DNA of 64,000 nt from Nitrospirota bacterium (GTDB lineage Bacteria; Nitrospirota; Nitrospiria; Nitrospirales; Nitrospiraceae): the NCBI GenBank assembly GCA_004296885.1, contig SCVN01000023.1, forward strand, positions 496,001 to 560,000, given 5' to 3'. Below are positions 8,019 through 18,091 of the stretch, in pieces. Below the pieces are notes generated by a model, which was not told the origin of the DNA, did no database searches, and worked only from the letters and a program-made list of their open reading frames with translations. The first letter of the stretch is position 1, and every line of letters begins with the position of its first letter. The position numbers and the translations under genes were made by a program.

Positions 8019-9200
8019 TCATGAAAGCCCCCCGCGCCGCCGTGACAGACGGATGAACGTGATGGCGGACAAGGAAGCCGCTGCCGCGCCGAACCAAAAC
8101 GGCGCGGCAGGCCCGATGTGGTCCCACAACAGCCCTGCCATCACGCTCGCCGGCAGTATGGTCGCGCCCACGACCAAGTGAAAGAGGCCAAACCCCGTGG
8201 CCTTCCGCTCTTCCGGAACCAGCGTGGCCAGATAGGCTCGCTGCACTCCGTCCGTCAATCCCATATAGGCTCCGTACAGCCCAAATAACAGGGCGATCTG
8301 CCAGGGAGCCTCGGCCAGGGCAAATCCGGCGGACAGGCCCGCGAACAGGCAGAACCCGCCGGCAATCACCCGGCGCTTGCCGAACCGGTCCGCCAACATT
8401 CCGCCTGGAATCGAAAGCAAGGCATAGACGACGTTGAACGTCAGGTAGACGCCGGAGATCCTGGCCGGACTCATGCCCACCTGCTCGGCTTTCAGAATCA
8501 GAAACGCATGGCTGAAATTACCCAGGGAGAAGAGCCCGATGACCAGGAGAAATCCCCGAAAATTCCGATCGAATCCGCTCAGGGACCAGGAGAAGGCCGG
8601 CCGCGCCAAGGGCGCCGGTCCATCGGCCGAAATGAACAGGGCGATGAAGGCGACCGCCAGCAGGCCCGGAACGATGGACAACCAGAAGACCAGCCGATAA
8701 TCGGAGGACCAGACCGCCAGGATCAGCAGAGCCACAGCAGGACCGACGACGGCCCCGGCCGTGTCCATGGCCCGATGGATGCCGAAGGCCAGCCCCGATT
8801 GCGCCGGCGGAGTGGACACGGCAATGATGGCATCGCGGGGAGCAGTCCGGATTCCCTTGCCGACCCGGTCGGTGAATCGGGCTGTCAGCACCATGCCCCA
8901 GCCCGTCGCCAGCGCCAGCAGGGGACGAGAGACCACGGAAGTGGCGTACCCGATCCCCATCAGCAGTTTGTTTTTGCCGAAGCGGTCGGCCAGCATGCCG
9001 GAGAACAATTTGAGCAGGCTTGCGCTGGCCTCGGCGATCCCCTCGATAATCCCTACCACCGATTTGCTGGCACCAAGCGTGGAGGAGAGGAACAATGGGA
9101 CGAGGGGATAGACCATTTCAGAGCTGACGTCCATGAAGAAGCTGACCCAGCCCGTGATCCAGACATTTCGTGGCATTCTTCGTGGCATTCGATTGTTCAT
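8019..9200 (-). CDS. MFS transporter
   Basis: A protein of about 393 residues with 12 hydrophobic segments and the major-facilitator loop motif in both halves: GMLADRFGKNKLL after TM2 and GGMLADRFGKRRVI after TM8. A further ARFTDRVGKGIRTAPRDA loop resembles MFS proteins annotated as drug or metal efflux. The substrate is not predictable. The start is uncertain. ATG 9200 is used; a TTG at 9224 and an ATG at 9188 are alternatives, and none has a clear ribosome binding site. It ends 12 bases from the convergent CHAD gene, leaving no room for a separate terminator. Confidence 0.85.
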   Translation of the reverse strand: MNNRMPRRMPRNVWITGWVSFFMDVSSEMVYPLVPLFLSSTLGASKSVVGIIEGIAEASASLLKLFSGMLADRFGKNKLLMGIGYATSVVSRPLLALATGWGMVLTARFTDRVGKGIRTAPRDAIIAVSTPPAQSGLAFGIHRAMDTAGAVVGPAVALLILAVWSSDYRLVFWLSIVPGLLAVAFIALFISADGPAPLARPAFSWSLSGFDRNFRGFLLVIGLFSLGNFSHAFLILKAEQVGMSPARISGVYLTFNVVYALLSIPGGMLADRFGKRRVIAGGFCLFAGLSAGFALAEAPWQIALLFGLYGAYMGLTDGVQRAYLATLVPEERKATGFGLFHLVVGATILPASVMAGLLWDHIGPAAPFWFGAAAASLSAITFIRLSRRRGGLS

Positions 9201-9329
9201 GGTCTGACAGGAATGCCGAGCCAATCCCCATTTGGCTGAAATTCCGATACGGCCCCGATGCAGTCATCACGCAACACGGATTCACTTCTGGCTCTTAGCT
9301 CTTCCAATTGTCAGTCTTCTCCACCTCTA

Positions 9330-10340
9330 TCAGGGTGTACTTTGTGTAGCTTTGACACTCGTGCTGAATACCAACTCTTGAGACAACAGATACAGATCTT
9401 GGTTCATCAGGTTGACCGCGACTCTAAGGGACTCGAGCATTTCCGCCTGTGTTCGGAGGTCATCAATGGTATAGAGGCCACCATCGCCAAAGAAGAGCGC
9501 GATGCGCTGCCGTTCGGTCTCAGAGCCAGGCGTGCCCAAGGAACTATCTTGGCGCCAGTCCGCAACCAAACTCTCTCGCAAAGTGGGAGTATCCTCACTT
9601 GCCGTAGTCAGATATTTCCACACTGATGCGGGAAAGAGCTTCGAGTGCTCCGGCCCTTCCCAGGCTTCACGTAATAGATTGCGCCGATGTTGAAACTGAT
9701 GTGTTTCCTTCTCTATAAAAGCCGCTAGTCCAAAGCCCGTGGCCAAACTACCTCCTGTAATGTCCATAGTGGCGGCAGCGACCCCCTCCGCCGCCAGGGA
9801 TAATCCTCCCGCGACGATACCGATCATGGCCTCCCCGACAATCGCAACGAGTGTCTGTGTGTGCACTTTCTTATCTTGGACCACTTGGAGCCGATCCGCG
9901 AGGTGAGCGGCCCGCGCTTCCTCACAGGCCGCCTCCGCTGTCACACTGTGGATTTCGTAGGAGACGCGCAACAGACGATCTGCGAGTTGCTGACGCAACT
10001 CCAGTAACCGGATGCGCTCGCGATCAGTCGCGTGTACCCCATTTGCTTGATAGGCCGCAAGTTCCGAAAGGAGATCCAAGACCCCAATGATCTCCGCAGT
10101 ATGCCGTGCTTGGGGGGAAAGCTGGGGCGCTGCAGGGCGATCCTTGTCGTCTAGTGACGGCTGTCGAGGGACCTCAGACACCCTTGGGGCTGAGAGTCCT
10201 ATCTGAAGACTCGGCGGGGGCTCGCATTGACGGCTCAGTGTATAGAAAGGGAATTCTTCATGGACTGAACCGTGTTGCCTCGACGCACATCCTGAAACCA
10301 CGCACAAGATGATAAGAAGGAAATGAGCAGGGGATTTCAT
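9330..10340 (-). CDS. lipoprotein with coiled coil and glycine-rich hydrophobic segment
   Basis: A 336-residue protein with a lipoprotein signal peptide (lipobox VSGC, Cys18). A proline-rich linker (about 40-75) is followed by a long charged helix likely to be coiled coil (about 80-160). Residues 164-209 form a glycine- and alanine-rich hydrophobic hairpin (IVGEAMIGIVAGG ... GGSLATGFGLAAF), then a polar C-terminal region. Glycine-rich hydrophobic hairpins of this sort occur in membrane-inserting lipoproteins and some toxins; here the role is unknown. Composition is slightly more AT-rich than its neighbours at the 3' end. It lies downstream of the RND operon on the same strand but behind a gap of 54 bases. 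Confidence 0.65.
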   Translation of the reverse strand: MKSPAHFLLIILCVVSGCASRQHGSVHEEFPFYTLSRQCEPPPSLQIGLSAPRVSEVPRQPSLDDKDRPAAPQLSPQARHTAEIIGVLDLLSELAAYQANGVHATDRERIRLLELRQQLADRLLRVSYEIHSVTAEAACEEARAAHLADRLQVVQDKKVHTQTLVAIVGEAMIGIVAGGLSLAAEGVAAATMDITGGSLATGFGLAAFIEKETHQFQHRRNLLREAWEGPEHSKLFPASVWKYLTTASEDTPTLRESLVADWRQDSSLGTPGSETERQRIALFFGDGGLYTIDDLRTQAEMLESLRVAVNLMNQDLYLLSQELVFSTSVKATQSTP

Positions 10341-10394
10341 TTTTCAGCCCTATCGGACATATATCCGCCCACGGCCCTGTGGCGGCCATGCGCG

Positions 10395-11519
10395 TCAAGA
10401 CACAGGAAGGGCGGGCCGGGCCACCACTTTCGTCCCCGGCCTGAGTTCATCGGTCCCTCGGGCCGCCACGGAGTCTCCAGCACTCAGATCGCCGAACACC
10501 TCGACTAGGTTGCCGACAGCCCGCCCTTTCTGCACCTTGACCCATTCGACAGTCTCCTGCCGGACGCGGATCACGAACGTGAGTTCGGTCGTCGTCACGA
10601 CCGCCTTGGCGGGCACAAAGAGGGTCGGCCCCGATCGCCGTACCGGCCACTCCACCTCCGGAAACATGCCGGGAGCCAGGCTCCCCGCGGGGTTGTCCAC
10701 GTCGATTTCGACCGGCATCGTACGCGTCTTCATGTCGATCGAATGGGCGATCCGAGCGATGGTGCCGGGGAAGGTTTGCCCGGGAAACGCGGGAACCGTG
10801 AACGTGACGCTCTGACCCGGCGCAATCCCTCCCGTATAGGCCTCCGGAACGGGCACCATGAGCCGGAGATGGGCCGTATGTTCCAACCTGACCAAGGGAG
10901 GGTTCGCTCCCGCTCCCCCGCCACCGGCTGGCCCCACCAACGCGCCTGGGTGCACGTTCCTCGTGGTGATGACGCCGTCGAACGGCGCGGTGATCACCAA
11001 ATACCCTTCCATCTCTTGGAGGGTTTTCACCCGCGCGCGATCCGCCTCCACCGTCCGCTGGGCGATATGCACATCGTTGGGCGCGACAACGCCGGGAGTG
11101 GCCGCGGCGGCAACCAATCGCGCATGCGTGATTTCGTCGGAATGCAACTTAGCTTCGGCCTCAACCCGCTGCGCAGTCAGCTCAGGGGCCGTGAGCCGAA
11201 CCAGCACCTGCCCTTTTTTTACCTGCGAGCCGCGGTCGACGCCAATCCAGTCCAAGATCCCTGTGACTTTCGGGTAGAGGTCCACGCTGAGAAACGGCTG
11301 TAGCTCTCCCGGCAGACGAACAGTCTCATCCAAGCGTTGCGCGATCACCGGCACGACGGCCACCTGGGGAACGATTCCGCCCTGGCTCCCTGCAGGCGAT
11401 CCTTGACCGGAGGGCACGGCCTTCTCGACCGTGCGACCGTCGTTGTTTTCGATAACCAGCATCAGCACAGCAATCATGAATACCGCGAGCAGACCACCGA
11501 GCACGAACCATCGTCTCAT
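10395..11519 (-). CDS. RND efflux periplasmic adaptor (membrane fusion protein)
   Basis: A 374-residue HlyD/AcrA-family adaptor. It has an N-terminal membrane anchor (about 5-25), a biotinyl-lipoyl-like half ([28 protein letters not shown]), a short helical hairpin, the second lipoyl half ([20 protein letters not shown]) and a C-terminal beta-barrel. It would link the inner-membrane RND pump to the TolC-like protein encoded upstream. The ATG overlaps the stop of the RND gene (ATGA), showing translational coupling as the last gene of the padR-tolC-RND-MFP operon. The substrate is not evident; no metal-binding His/Met-rich tail is present. Confidence 0.88.
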   Translation of the reverse strand: MRRWFVLGGLLAVFMIAVLMLVIENNDGRTVEKAVPSGQGSPAGSQGGIVPQVAVVPVIAQRLDETVRLPGELQPFLSVDLYPKVTGILDWIGVDRGSQVKKGQVLVRLTAPELTAQRVEAEAKLHSDEITHARLVAAAATPGVVAPNDVHIAQRTVEADRARVKTLQEMEGYLVITAPFDGVITTRNVHPGALVGPAGGGGAGANPPLVRLEHTAHLRLMVPVPEAYTGGIAPGQSVTFTVPAFPGQTFPGTIARIAHSIDMKTRTMPVEIDVDNPAGSLAPGMFPEVEWPVRRSGPTLFVPAKAVVTTTELTFVIRVRQETVEWVKVQKGRAVGNLVEVFGDLSAGDSVAARGTDELRPGTKVVARPALPVS

Positions 11520-14500
11520 GACGGGAGCCCCTTCCGTAGCGAGTCGCCGGGAGGATCGTAATAAGCGCTGTACGGATCATCCGGGTCCAGCGAGACGGCG
11601 ACAGGCCGGCGCCGGCGCTTGATCAGCGCGAAGACGGTGGGCAGGATCAGGAGCGTGGCCAGCGTGGCGGCGACCAAGCCGCCGATCACGGCCCGGCCGA
11701 GCGGCGCCGTCTGCTCGCCCCCTTCCCCGAGCGCCAGGGCCATGGGAATCATGCCGGCGATCATGGCCGCGCTCGTCATGAGGATCGGACGCAGACGTCC
11801 CTGCGCGCCCTCGATGGCAGCCTCCTCGGCGGAACGGCCGGTCCGCCATCGCGTCTCGGCAAAGGACACCAGCAGAATCGCATTCGCCACGGCGACGCCG
11901 ACCGCCATGATGGCGCCCAGAAAGGACTGGATATTCAACGTCGTGCCGGTCAGCGCCAGCACGACCATGATGCCGGCCAGGACCGCCGGCATGGTGGAGA
12001 GCACGATGACCGCGTTCCAGACGGATTGAAAATTCGCAGCCAGCAGGAGAAAGATCACCCCGATCGAGAGGGCCAAGCCGATCCGTAGGCCGGCGAGCGT
12101 CTCCCGCATCGGCGCGGCCTGTCCTCGGAGGGCGACGGTCACCCCGCGGGGCGGCTCACCGGCTCGCGCGATGGCGGCTGACACTCGATCGGCGGCATGA
12201 CCCAGATCTTCCCCCGCCACATTGGTAACGATCGTGACCATCCGCTGCATATTGTACCGCGCATACTCACCGATCATTTTCCCCGGGGCGACCCGCGCAA
12301 GATCCCTGACCAAGGGACCGGCAGCGGCATTGGGCATGACCGGCACGTTCTCCACGTCTTCCGCGGACGCCATCCGGTGCTGCGGCACTTCAATCTGCAC
12401 CTGGTAGGCGTTGCCGGAGGACGCGTCACGCCAGAACATGGGCTGGATAAACCGGCTGGACGAGGTGGCGGAGACGAGCGAACGAGCCACGTCGGCCATG
12501 GACAGCCCCAGCTGGCCGGCCCGTACGCGATCCACCGCCACCTCGACCGTGGGGTATTCCAACGGTTGGCCGAACTGCAGGTCCCGGAGGGTGGGAATCC
12601 GCGCCATCTCCTGCAGCACGCGCTCCGCATAGGCCCGATTCGCCTCGAGCTTGGGCCCGCTCATCGCGACCTCGATGGCGGTCGGCGACCCCATGTTCAT
12701 AACCTGGCTGATCACGTCGCCCGCCTCGAAAAGGTATTTTGTGCCGGGAAAGCGCCCGGGGAGCTTCTCCCGAAGCCGCTCCTTGACGTCTTCGACGGAG
12801 AGGCCGCTACCCCGTTTCAACGCGACCAGGAGCACCGCCTCGTGCGGCCCGCTCGTCCAGAGGTGCACGGTGTTGACCGGATAACTGGCCGGCTGGACAC
12901 CGACGAACCCCTGCGTGATGGCCACGTTGTCGGAACCGACCTCCTCCTTGATCGCCTCCAGCACTTGCTGAGCCAGGACTTCGGTTCGCTCGATGCGGGT
13001 CCCGTCCGGGGCCCGCACCCGCAGTTGGAATTGACCCGTGTCCACGCCCGGGAACAGCTCCAGGCCGAGCCGGTCGGCCAGGCCCCAGATCACGATCGCC
13101 GCGACAAGCAGGTAGAGCGCCACGACCAACCACCGGAGCCGGACGAGTGTTCCAACGAGCCGTCCGTATCCCCGCTCGAATCGCAGGAAGCGGCCATCCA
13201 CCTGTTCGAGCTGCGGCTCCATCCGGAGCAGCCAGGTGGCCAACACCGGCACCAGCGTGCTGGCCAGCACATAGGAAGCCGCCATGGCAAAGCCCACGGC
13301 GAGGGCCAGCGGCACAAAAAGCGCCTTCCCGACGCCGACCATGAAGAAGGAGGGAATGAAGACCGCCAGCACGCTCAGCATCGCGATCAGGCGCGGCACC
13401 GCCACGTCGCGGCCCGAATCCAAGATGGCACGTGCCCGGTTTCCGCCTCGTGCCAAATGTGCATGGATATTCTCGATCGCCACCGTGGACTCGTCCACGA
13501 GAATGCCCACCGCCAACGCCAGCCCGCCCAGCGTCATGATGTTGATGGTCTGGCCCGCGGCCCAGAGCGCCACCACCGCCGACAGGAGGGCGAAGGGGAT
13601 CGTCAGGAGGACGATGCCGGCGCTGCGCCAATCCCGCAGAAACAGCAGCACCATCAGCCCCGTGAGCAGCGCGCCCAGGACTCCCTCCGTGGCGAGCGAC
13701 CGCACCGCGTTCTTGATATAGACGGACTGGTCGAATTCGAAACTGATGGCAATGTCGTCGGGCACCAGCGCCCGGAACCGGGGCAGGGCCTCTTTGACGC
13801 GATCCACGACGGCCAGGGTGGAGGCGTCCGCCCGCTTCGTGACCGGGATATACACGGCGCGCTTCCCGTTGATGAGCGCATAGGCGGTCACGATGTCGGT
13901 GCTGTTCTCGGCGTAACCGATGTCCCGCAAGAAGACGGTGGCCCCGGCTCCGGTCCGGATCGGAATGTCGCCGAACCCCGACATCGTCGGGATCACGGAG
14001 TTGACCGTCGTGATGGTGGTCAGGTCTCCAATGCGGACGTTGCCGGCCGGCACGATCAGATTACTCTTGTTCACGGCCTGCACGACTTCGTCCGGCGCCA
14101 TCCGGTACGCGCGCATCCGTTCGGGATCGGCGTGAATTACGACCGTGCGCGCATTCCCGCCGAACGGCGGCGGGGCGGACACGCCGGGGAGCGTCGCGAA
14201 CATGGGGCGGACCCGGAACAGGGCGAGGTCCTGAATTTCTCCCACGCTCTTGGTCTCGCTGCGGAAGACCAGGGAGCCGACCGGCACGCTGCCTGCGTCG
14301 AACCGCACGATGAAGGGGGGCACGGTGCCCGGCGGCATGAAGGCCCAGGAGCGGTTGACGTAGGCCACGGTCTGCGCCAAGGCTTGGTTCATGTCCGTGC
14401 CCGGATGGAAGAACAATTTGATCAACGCCGCGCCTTGAATCGATTTGGACTCGACATGCTCGATGCCGGTGATATAGAGAAAGTGGTACTCGTAGAAGGA

Positions 14501-14692
14501 GACCAGGTAGCTCTCCATCTGGGCCGGGTCCATCCCGGAATAGGGCTGCGCCACGTAGATCGCCGGCAGGCCCAAATCCGGGAAAATGTCGATCGGCATC
14601 CGCTTCAAGGCGAGGCTCGAGCAGAGCGCAATCGCGACAATCGCCACCAGGATCGTAATGGGCCGCCGCATGGCGCCGAGGATCAGCCACAT
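11516..14692 (-). CDS. RND efflux permease (AcrB/HAE family)
   Basis: A 1058-residue inner-membrane pump with the standard two-fold layout: 12 membrane helices and two large periplasmic loops. Markers are [20 protein letters not shown] after TM1 and [17 protein letters not shown] in TM4, where the usual Asp-Asp proton-relay pair reads Asp-Glu. The C-terminal half has [17 protein letters not shown]. The length fits hydrophobe/amphiphile-efflux pumps, but the family also includes metal exporters, and the substrate is left open. It follows tolC by 12 bases and overlaps the adaptor gene, so all belong to one leftward operon led by a PadR-type regulator. Confidence 0.9.
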   Translation of the reverse strand: MWLILGAMRRPITILVAIVAIALCSSLALKRMPIDIFPDLGLPAIYVAQPYSGMDPAQMESYLVSFYEYHFLYITGIEHVESKSIQGAALIKLFFHPGTDMNQALAQTVAYVNRSWAFMPPGTVPPFIVRFDAGSVPVGSLVFRSETKSVGEIQDLALFRVRPMFATLPGVSAPPPFGGNARTVVIHADPERMRAYRMAPDEVVQAVNKSNLIVPAGNVRIGDLTTITTVNSVIPTMSGFGDIPIRTGAGATVFLRDIGYAENSTDIVTAYALINGKRAVYIPVTKRADASTLAVVDRVKEALPRFRALVPDDIAISFEFDQSVYIKNAVRSLATEGVLGALLTGLMVLLFLRDWRSAGIVLLTIPFALLSAVVALWAAGQTINIMTLGGLALAVGILVDESTVAIENIHAHLARGGNRARAILDSGRDVAVPRLIAMLSVLAVFIPSFFMVGVGKALFVPLALAVGFAMAASYVLASTLVPVLATWLLRMEPQLEQVDGRFLRFERGYGRLVGTLVRLRWLVVALYLLVAAIVIWGLADRLGLELFPGVDTGQFQLRVRAPDGTRIERTEVLAQQVLEAIKEEVGSDNVAITQGFVGVQPASYPVNTVHLWTSGPHEAVLLVALKRGSGLSVEDVKERLREKLPGRFPGTKYLFEAGDVISQVMNMGSPTAIEVAMSGPKLEANRAYAERVLQEMARIPTLRDLQFGQPLEYPTVEVAVDRVRAGQLGLSMADVARSLVSATSSSRFIQPMFWRDASSGNAYQVQIEVPQHRMASAEDVENVPVMPNAAAGPLVRDLARVAPGKMIGEYARYNMQRMVTIVTNVAGEDLGHAADRVSAAIARAGEPPRGVTVALRGQAAPMRETLAGLRIGLALSIGVIFLLLAANFQSVWNAVIVLSTMPAVLAGIMVVLALTGTTLNIQSFLGAIMAVGVAVANAILLVSFAETRWRTGRSAEEAAIEGAQGRLRPILMTSAAMIAGMIPMALALGEGGEQTAPLGRAVIGGLVAATLATLLILPTVFALIKRRRRPVAVSLDPDDPYSAYYDPPGDSLRKGLPS

Positions 14693-14704
14693 AGATTGCC
14701 GCCT

Positions 14705-16141
14705 TTACGGATTCCGTTGCCCGGTCGAGCTGCGTACCAGGTTCAAAAAGAGGCCCAGATCGCCCCGGGCCCCGGCCAGGCCCAGGATTGAACGCCAGAC
14801 ACCGAGACGCGCCAGGGCATCATCGATGCTCGCCTGGACGACCAACTGTTGGGCCTCCGCCACTTCGACGACCGTGGCAAGACCCGTTTGATACCGTGCC
14901 CGCGCCTGCACCTCCGTGTCACGCGCGGCGGTCAATTGGATCGGCGTGTTTTCGGCGATCCGATTGGCGCCCTTCACCGTTTCCACGGCCTTGAAATGCT
15001 TGCCAGTCAAGGCCTGGATCACCTGATCATAGGCCGCCAACTCCGCCTGCTGATTGTGCTCTTCCGTGAGGCGCTTGGCGCGGATGGAGGCAAAGTCGAA
15101 TAGCTGGAAGGACATCGTCCAGCCCCCGACCCAGTTCGGCACGTCCGGAAACAGCCCCCCATAGCCTGGCTCCCGGTTCCCATTCCGTTCCCACGAACTG
15201 CCGCGCGAGGAAAACCCGGCCATGAGGTCAAACCGGGGCACCCAGGCCCGGTCCAAGGCTTCCTTGCGCTTTTGAAAGACATCGGCTGTCGCCTTCTGGG
15301 CCACAGCCAGCGGGTGAGCCCAAGGCGCCGGCTCCGGCAGCCGGCTCGAGCCCGGCAAGGTCATGAGCGGCCCGGGACGAATGTCAAATTGCTCCCCGGC
15401 GGCGCCAAGCACCTCGGCGAGGGTCGCCCGCGCAATCCCTTCCGCCTGCTCGGCCTGGATGAGCTGCGTACGCGCCATGGCCAGTTCGGCCAGGGCACGG
15501 GAGGCGTCCACCCCGGGACGCAAGCCGTTCTTCACCAGTACGTTCACCGTGTCGGAAAACACGCGCCGACGCTCCACATTGCCCTTCATGGCTTCGACCG
15601 TCTGCTGAGCCATCAAGACCATAAAGAACGCGTCTCCAACCCCGAGGCCGACGTCGAGCTGGGTCAAGGTCACCCCTGCCGCCGTCTGCCGTTCGGCTGC
15701 GCGGGCGGCTTCCACGTTGGCGTTTCGCAGTCCAAAATCAAAGGGCTCCCACGCAGCCATGGTCCCGGCGGCGCTGCCCCATGCGCCCCGATAGGAGACA
15801 CCGTCCCCTTGCCGACCCCAAATCGGCGGCGTGTAGGGGGTCATGAAAAACACCCCGGAAGCCTTGTTGAACGTGCCCATGTTTTGTTGAAAGCCCATTT
15901 CCACACGCGGGAGGTAGGCCGTGCGTGTCAAATCAATGCCTGACTTCGCCGCTTCAACCCGGGCCAGGGCGACGCGCACGGAAGGGTAATGGTCGAGGCC
16001 GAACTGAATGGCGTGATCGATCGTCAAACCGGAAGGCAGCCGATCAGGGGACTGAGCCCATACCGCATCGGCCGAAGACCAGGTCATCAGCACAAGCCCC
16101 AGCCAGAACCACATCGAACGCCCGATCGCCCGCAAGCTCAT
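14705..16141 (-). CDS. TolC-family outer membrane efflux protein
   Basis: A 478-residue protein with an N-terminal signal peptide (WLGLVLMTWSSADAVWA, cleavage near residue 29) and two OEP repeats rich in long amphipathic helices (first repeat starting at LTIDHAIQFGLDHYPSVRVA). It would form the outer-membrane duct for the RND pump next to it. The open frame continues to 16702, but the ATG at 16141 is chosen. It gives a proper signal peptide and overlaps the stop of the PadR gene (ATGA), whereas the extension runs through that gene. Confidence 0.88.
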   Translation of the reverse strand: MSLRAIGRSMWFWLGLVLMTWSSADAVWAQSPDRLPSGLTIDHAIQFGLDHYPSVRVALARVEAAKSGIDLTRTAYLPRVEMGFQQNMGTFNKASGVFFMTPYTPPIWGRQGDGVSYRGAWGSAAGTMAAWEPFDFGLRNANVEAARAAERQTAAGVTLTQLDVGLGVGDAFFMVLMAQQTVEAMKGNVERRRVFSDTVNVLVKNGLRPGVDASRALAELAMARTQLIQAEQAEGIARATLAEVLGAAGEQFDIRPGPLMTLPGSSRLPEPAPWAHPLAVAQKATADVFQKRKEALDRAWVPRFDLMAGFSSRGSSWERNGNREPGYGGLFPDVPNWVGGWTMSFQLFDFASIRAKRLTEEHNQQAELAAYDQVIQALTGKHFKAVETVKGANRIAENTPIQLTAARDTEVQARARYQTGLATVVEVAEAQQLVVQASIDDALARLGVWRSILGLAGARGDLGLFLNLVRSSTGQRNP

Positions 16142-16518
16142 CGATGCCGATCCTCCAGTACTTCTTCCACCAACTCTTTGATCCGCTTGCGGGCCTCTTC
16201 CAGCGCCCAACGTCCGGCCTTCGTGATCCGATAACACTTCCGTCGCCGCCCGTCGCACAGTTGCGACTCGCAGCGCAGAAAGCCCGCCGCCTCCAGCGCA
16301 TGAAGCGTGGGATAGAGGGTGCCTGGGCTCAGCCGGTACCCGTGGGTACCCAGCTCCTCCGTGAGTTCCACACCGCAGACCGCCTCCTCGGCCGCATGGT
16401 AAAGGATGTGAATACGGACGAATCCCAGGAACAACTGGCGGGTGAGACGGCTCGACGCCGGATCCACTGCGGACCGGCCGGGCCGGCGCTTTGCATTGAG
16501 AGGCGACGATGCGGCCAC
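16138..16518 (-). CDS. PadR-family transcriptional regulator
   Basis: A 126-residue winged-helix regulator. The N-terminal domain is recognisable from HILYHAAEEAVCGVELTEEL, the wing and recognition part YRLSPGTLYPTLHALEAAGFL, then CDGRRRKCYRITKAG. A short C-terminal helix provides dimerisation. PadR proteins are usually repressors released by a ligand, often in front of efflux genes, and here it is the first gene of a tolC-RND-MFP operon. The start is GTG 16518 with AGGAGG immediately upstream. The earlier in-frame start at 16647 would run across the operator-like palindrome. Cysteines in the wing are a possible sensing feature, but this is speculative. Confidence 0.82.
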   Translation of the reverse strand: MAASSPLNAKRRPGRSAVDPASSRLTRQLFLGFVRIHILYHAAEEAVCGVELTEELGTHGYRLSPGTLYPTLHALEAAGFLRCESQLCDGRRRKCYRITKAGRWALEEARKRIKELVEEVLEDRHR

Positions 16519-16530
16519 TGGACCTCCTGA

Positions 16531-16558
16531 TATCGAAATTAGATATCGAGTTTCGATA
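16531..16558. promoter_or_regulatory. palindromic operator candidate upstream of padR
   Basis: TATCGAAA (16531-16538) and TTTCGATA (16551-16558) form a perfect 8-base inverted repeat with a 12-base spacer that contains a further GATATCGA word. It lies directly upstream of the padR ribosome binding site and is the likely site of autoregulation. Confidence 0.5.
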
Positions 16559-16697
16559 ACATAAATGAGCCGACCAAGGAACGCAAGGAAAACTTTTCGA
16601 CAGGCGCGCCCCAGCGGATGCCCGGATAGGCCGCCCCCAGCGCGCAACCCGTCTTCCGCCCCAGAAGCCGGAAGACGCTTCTCTCTCCCCTTGACTA

Positions 16698-16713
16698 ATC
16701 AATTTTAATTGAT
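16698..16713. promoter_or_regulatory. ArsR operator, copy 1
   Basis: ATCAATTTTAATTGAT is a perfect palindrome with the ATCAA-N6-TTGAT form known for ArsR-family operators. It lies 13 bases before the arsR start, overlapping the expected promoter. Confidence 0.7.
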
Positions 16714-16725
16714 ATATCGTAGCGC

Positions 16726-17052
16726 ATGATCACGACGCGCACAAAAGACTTGGAGCAGACAGCCCTCTGGTTCCATGCCCTGGCGGATGAGACCAGACTT
16801 CAGATCATCGAGCATTTGCTGGAAGGCGAACAGTGCGTGTGCGACCTGACCGACTTTCTCCAAACCGGTCAATCCCGGCTCTCGTTTCATCTCAAGACAC
16901 TCAAAGACGCGGGACTGCTCCAGGACCGCCGGGAAGGCCGCTGGATTTACTATTCGCTGAATGCCGAAACGGTCGAAGCAATCGGCCAATGGTTGATGAC
17001 TTTGAAAGGCACACGCGCAAAATCCAGACCGGCTGCCCCTTGTTGCGACTGA
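16726..17052 (+). CDS. arsR: ArsR-family arsenite-responsive repressor
   Basis: A 108-residue winged-helix protein. The metalloid-sensing motif is EQCVCDL with Cys37 and Cys39. The recognition helix is in [17 protein letters not shown] and the wing in [12 protein letters not shown]-terminal Cys-Cys-Asp ending adds two more thiols that might complete a three-coordinate As(III) site. It should repress the arsenic genes until arsenite binds. The first copy of the ATCAA-N6-TTGAT palindrome overlaps its promoter, and further copies precede arsM and acr3, so it probably controls all three promoters. Confidence 0.88.
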   Translation: MITTRTKDLEQTALWFHALADETRLQIIEHLLEGEQCVCDLTDFLQTGQSRLSFHLKTLKDAGLLQDRREGRWIYYSLNAETVEAIGQWLMTLKGTRAKSRPAAPCCD

Positions 17053-17072
17053 ACTATTTTTTTCCCTGAATA

Positions 17073-17088
17073 ATCAACTTTTATTGAT
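17073..17088. promoter_or_regulatory. ArsR operator, copy 2, before arsM
   Basis: ATCAACTTTTATTGAT repeats the arsR operator with the same ATCAA-N6-TTGAT layout. It lies 18 bases before the arsM start, between arsR and arsM, which suggests a second regulated promoter inside the cluster. Confidence 0.65.
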
Positions 17089-17106
17089 GAATGGAAAGAG
17101 GCACCC

Positions 17107-17952
17107 ATGAGCCCCCACACCGGCGAAAAGACCATTAAAGAACTCGTCAGGAACGAATATGGACAAGCCGCCTTGCAGGCCAAGAGCGGCGGCAGCTCTT
17201 GTTGCGGCGGCAAATCTCCGGGCAAGTTCGATCCGATCACATCCAATTTGTACCAGCCGTCAGAAACCGGGGCGCTGCCGGCCGAAGCTCTGTCGGCCTC
17301 GCTGGGCTGCGGCAACCCGACGGCCCTGGCCCAATTGAACCCAGGCGAAACCGTGCTGGACCTGGGATCGGGTGGCGGAATTGACGTCCTCCTCTCCGCC
17401 AAGCGCGTCGGCCCGACCGGCAAGGCCTACGGCCTCGACATGACGGACGAGATGCTGGCGCTCGCCCGCGACAACCAGCGCAAAGCCGGAGCGGACAACG
17501 TGGAGTTCCTGAAGGGCGAGATCGAGCAGATTCCCCTGCCCGACTGTTCCGTGGACGTGATCATTTCCAACTGCGTCATCAACCTCTCTCCGGACAAGGA
17601 CCGGGTCTTTGCCGAAGCCTTTCGGGTTCTGAAACCGGACGGCCGTCTGGCCGTCTCCGACGTGGTCGTGCGCGGACCGGTTCCGACTGAGATTCGCCGC
17701 AACATCGAGCTTTGGATGGGCTGCGTGGCCGGCGCGCTGGAAGAATCGGAGTATCTCGACAAGCTGGCCAAGGCTGGTTTTACAAACATCAGCCTGGAAC
17801 CGACCCGCATTTACCGGGCGGAAGATGCCCGAGAATTTCTGGCAGGAGCCGGGCTCAATGTCGAGGCCATCGCCCAGCAAGTCGACGGCAAATTTCTCAG
17901 CGCCTTCATCCGCGCCAGCAAACCGCCCGAGGAGCCAAGGCGCAATAACTGA
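17107..17952 (+). CDS. arsM: arsenite S-adenosylmethionine methyltransferase
   Basis: A 281-residue class I methyltransferase. The SAM-binding motif is [14 protein letters not shown] (about 83-96). Arsenic-binding cysteines Cys68, Cys156 (in [11 protein letters not shown]) and Cys206 (in GCVAGALEE) are in the positions of the conserved ArsM trio, and an N-terminal Cys32-Cys33 pair is present. The enzyme methylates As(III) to methylated and finally volatile species in the cytoplasm. GAAAGAGG precedes the ATG. It sits between arsR and acr3 and carries its own operator copy. Confidence 0.92.
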   Translation: MSPHTGEKTIKELVRNEYGQAALQAKSGGSSCCGGKSPGKFDPITSNLYQPSETGALPAEALSASLGCGNPTALAQLNPGETVLDLGSGGGIDVLLSAKRVGPTGKAYGLDMTDEMLALARDNQRKAGADNVEFLKGEIEQIPLPDCSVDVIISNCVINLSPDKDRVFAEAFRVLKPDGRLAVSDVVVRGPVPTEIRRNIELWMGCVAGALEESEYLDKLAKAGFTNISLEPTRIYRAEDAREFLAGAGLNVEAIAQQVDGKFLSAFIRASKPPEEPRRNN

Positions 17953-17984
17953 GCGAGCAATAGATATGATTATGATCTTTCACT

Positions 17985-18004
17985 ATCAATGATAACTAAT
18001 TGAT
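17985..18004. promoter_or_regulatory. ArsR operator-like palindrome, copy 3, before acr3
   Basis: ATCAAT (17985-17990) and ATTGAT (17999-18004) form an inverted repeat around GATAACTA. The half-sites match the other two copies, but the spacing between ATCAA and TTGAT is 10 rather than 6 bases, so binding may be weaker or different. Confidence 0.5.
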
Positions 18005-18091
18005 ATTTCAATAGATTCAAACGTTAAATCTCCAAACGAAAAGCGCCTTAATCTGTTCCAGCGCTACCTGACCCTCTGGGTCGGGCTCTGC

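Noticed and set aside
12197-14791. Very long open frame on the plus strand through the RND pump gene
   Set aside because: It is the antisense shadow of a 1058-residue permease in GC-rich DNA. Its translation is low-complexity and rich in His/Arg/Gly, with no ribosome binding site or domain.
16142-16702. N-terminal extension of the TolC frame by 187 codons
   Set aside because: It runs across the PadR gene and the padR operator in another frame and lacks a start with ribosome binding site. The 16141 start gives a normal signal peptide.
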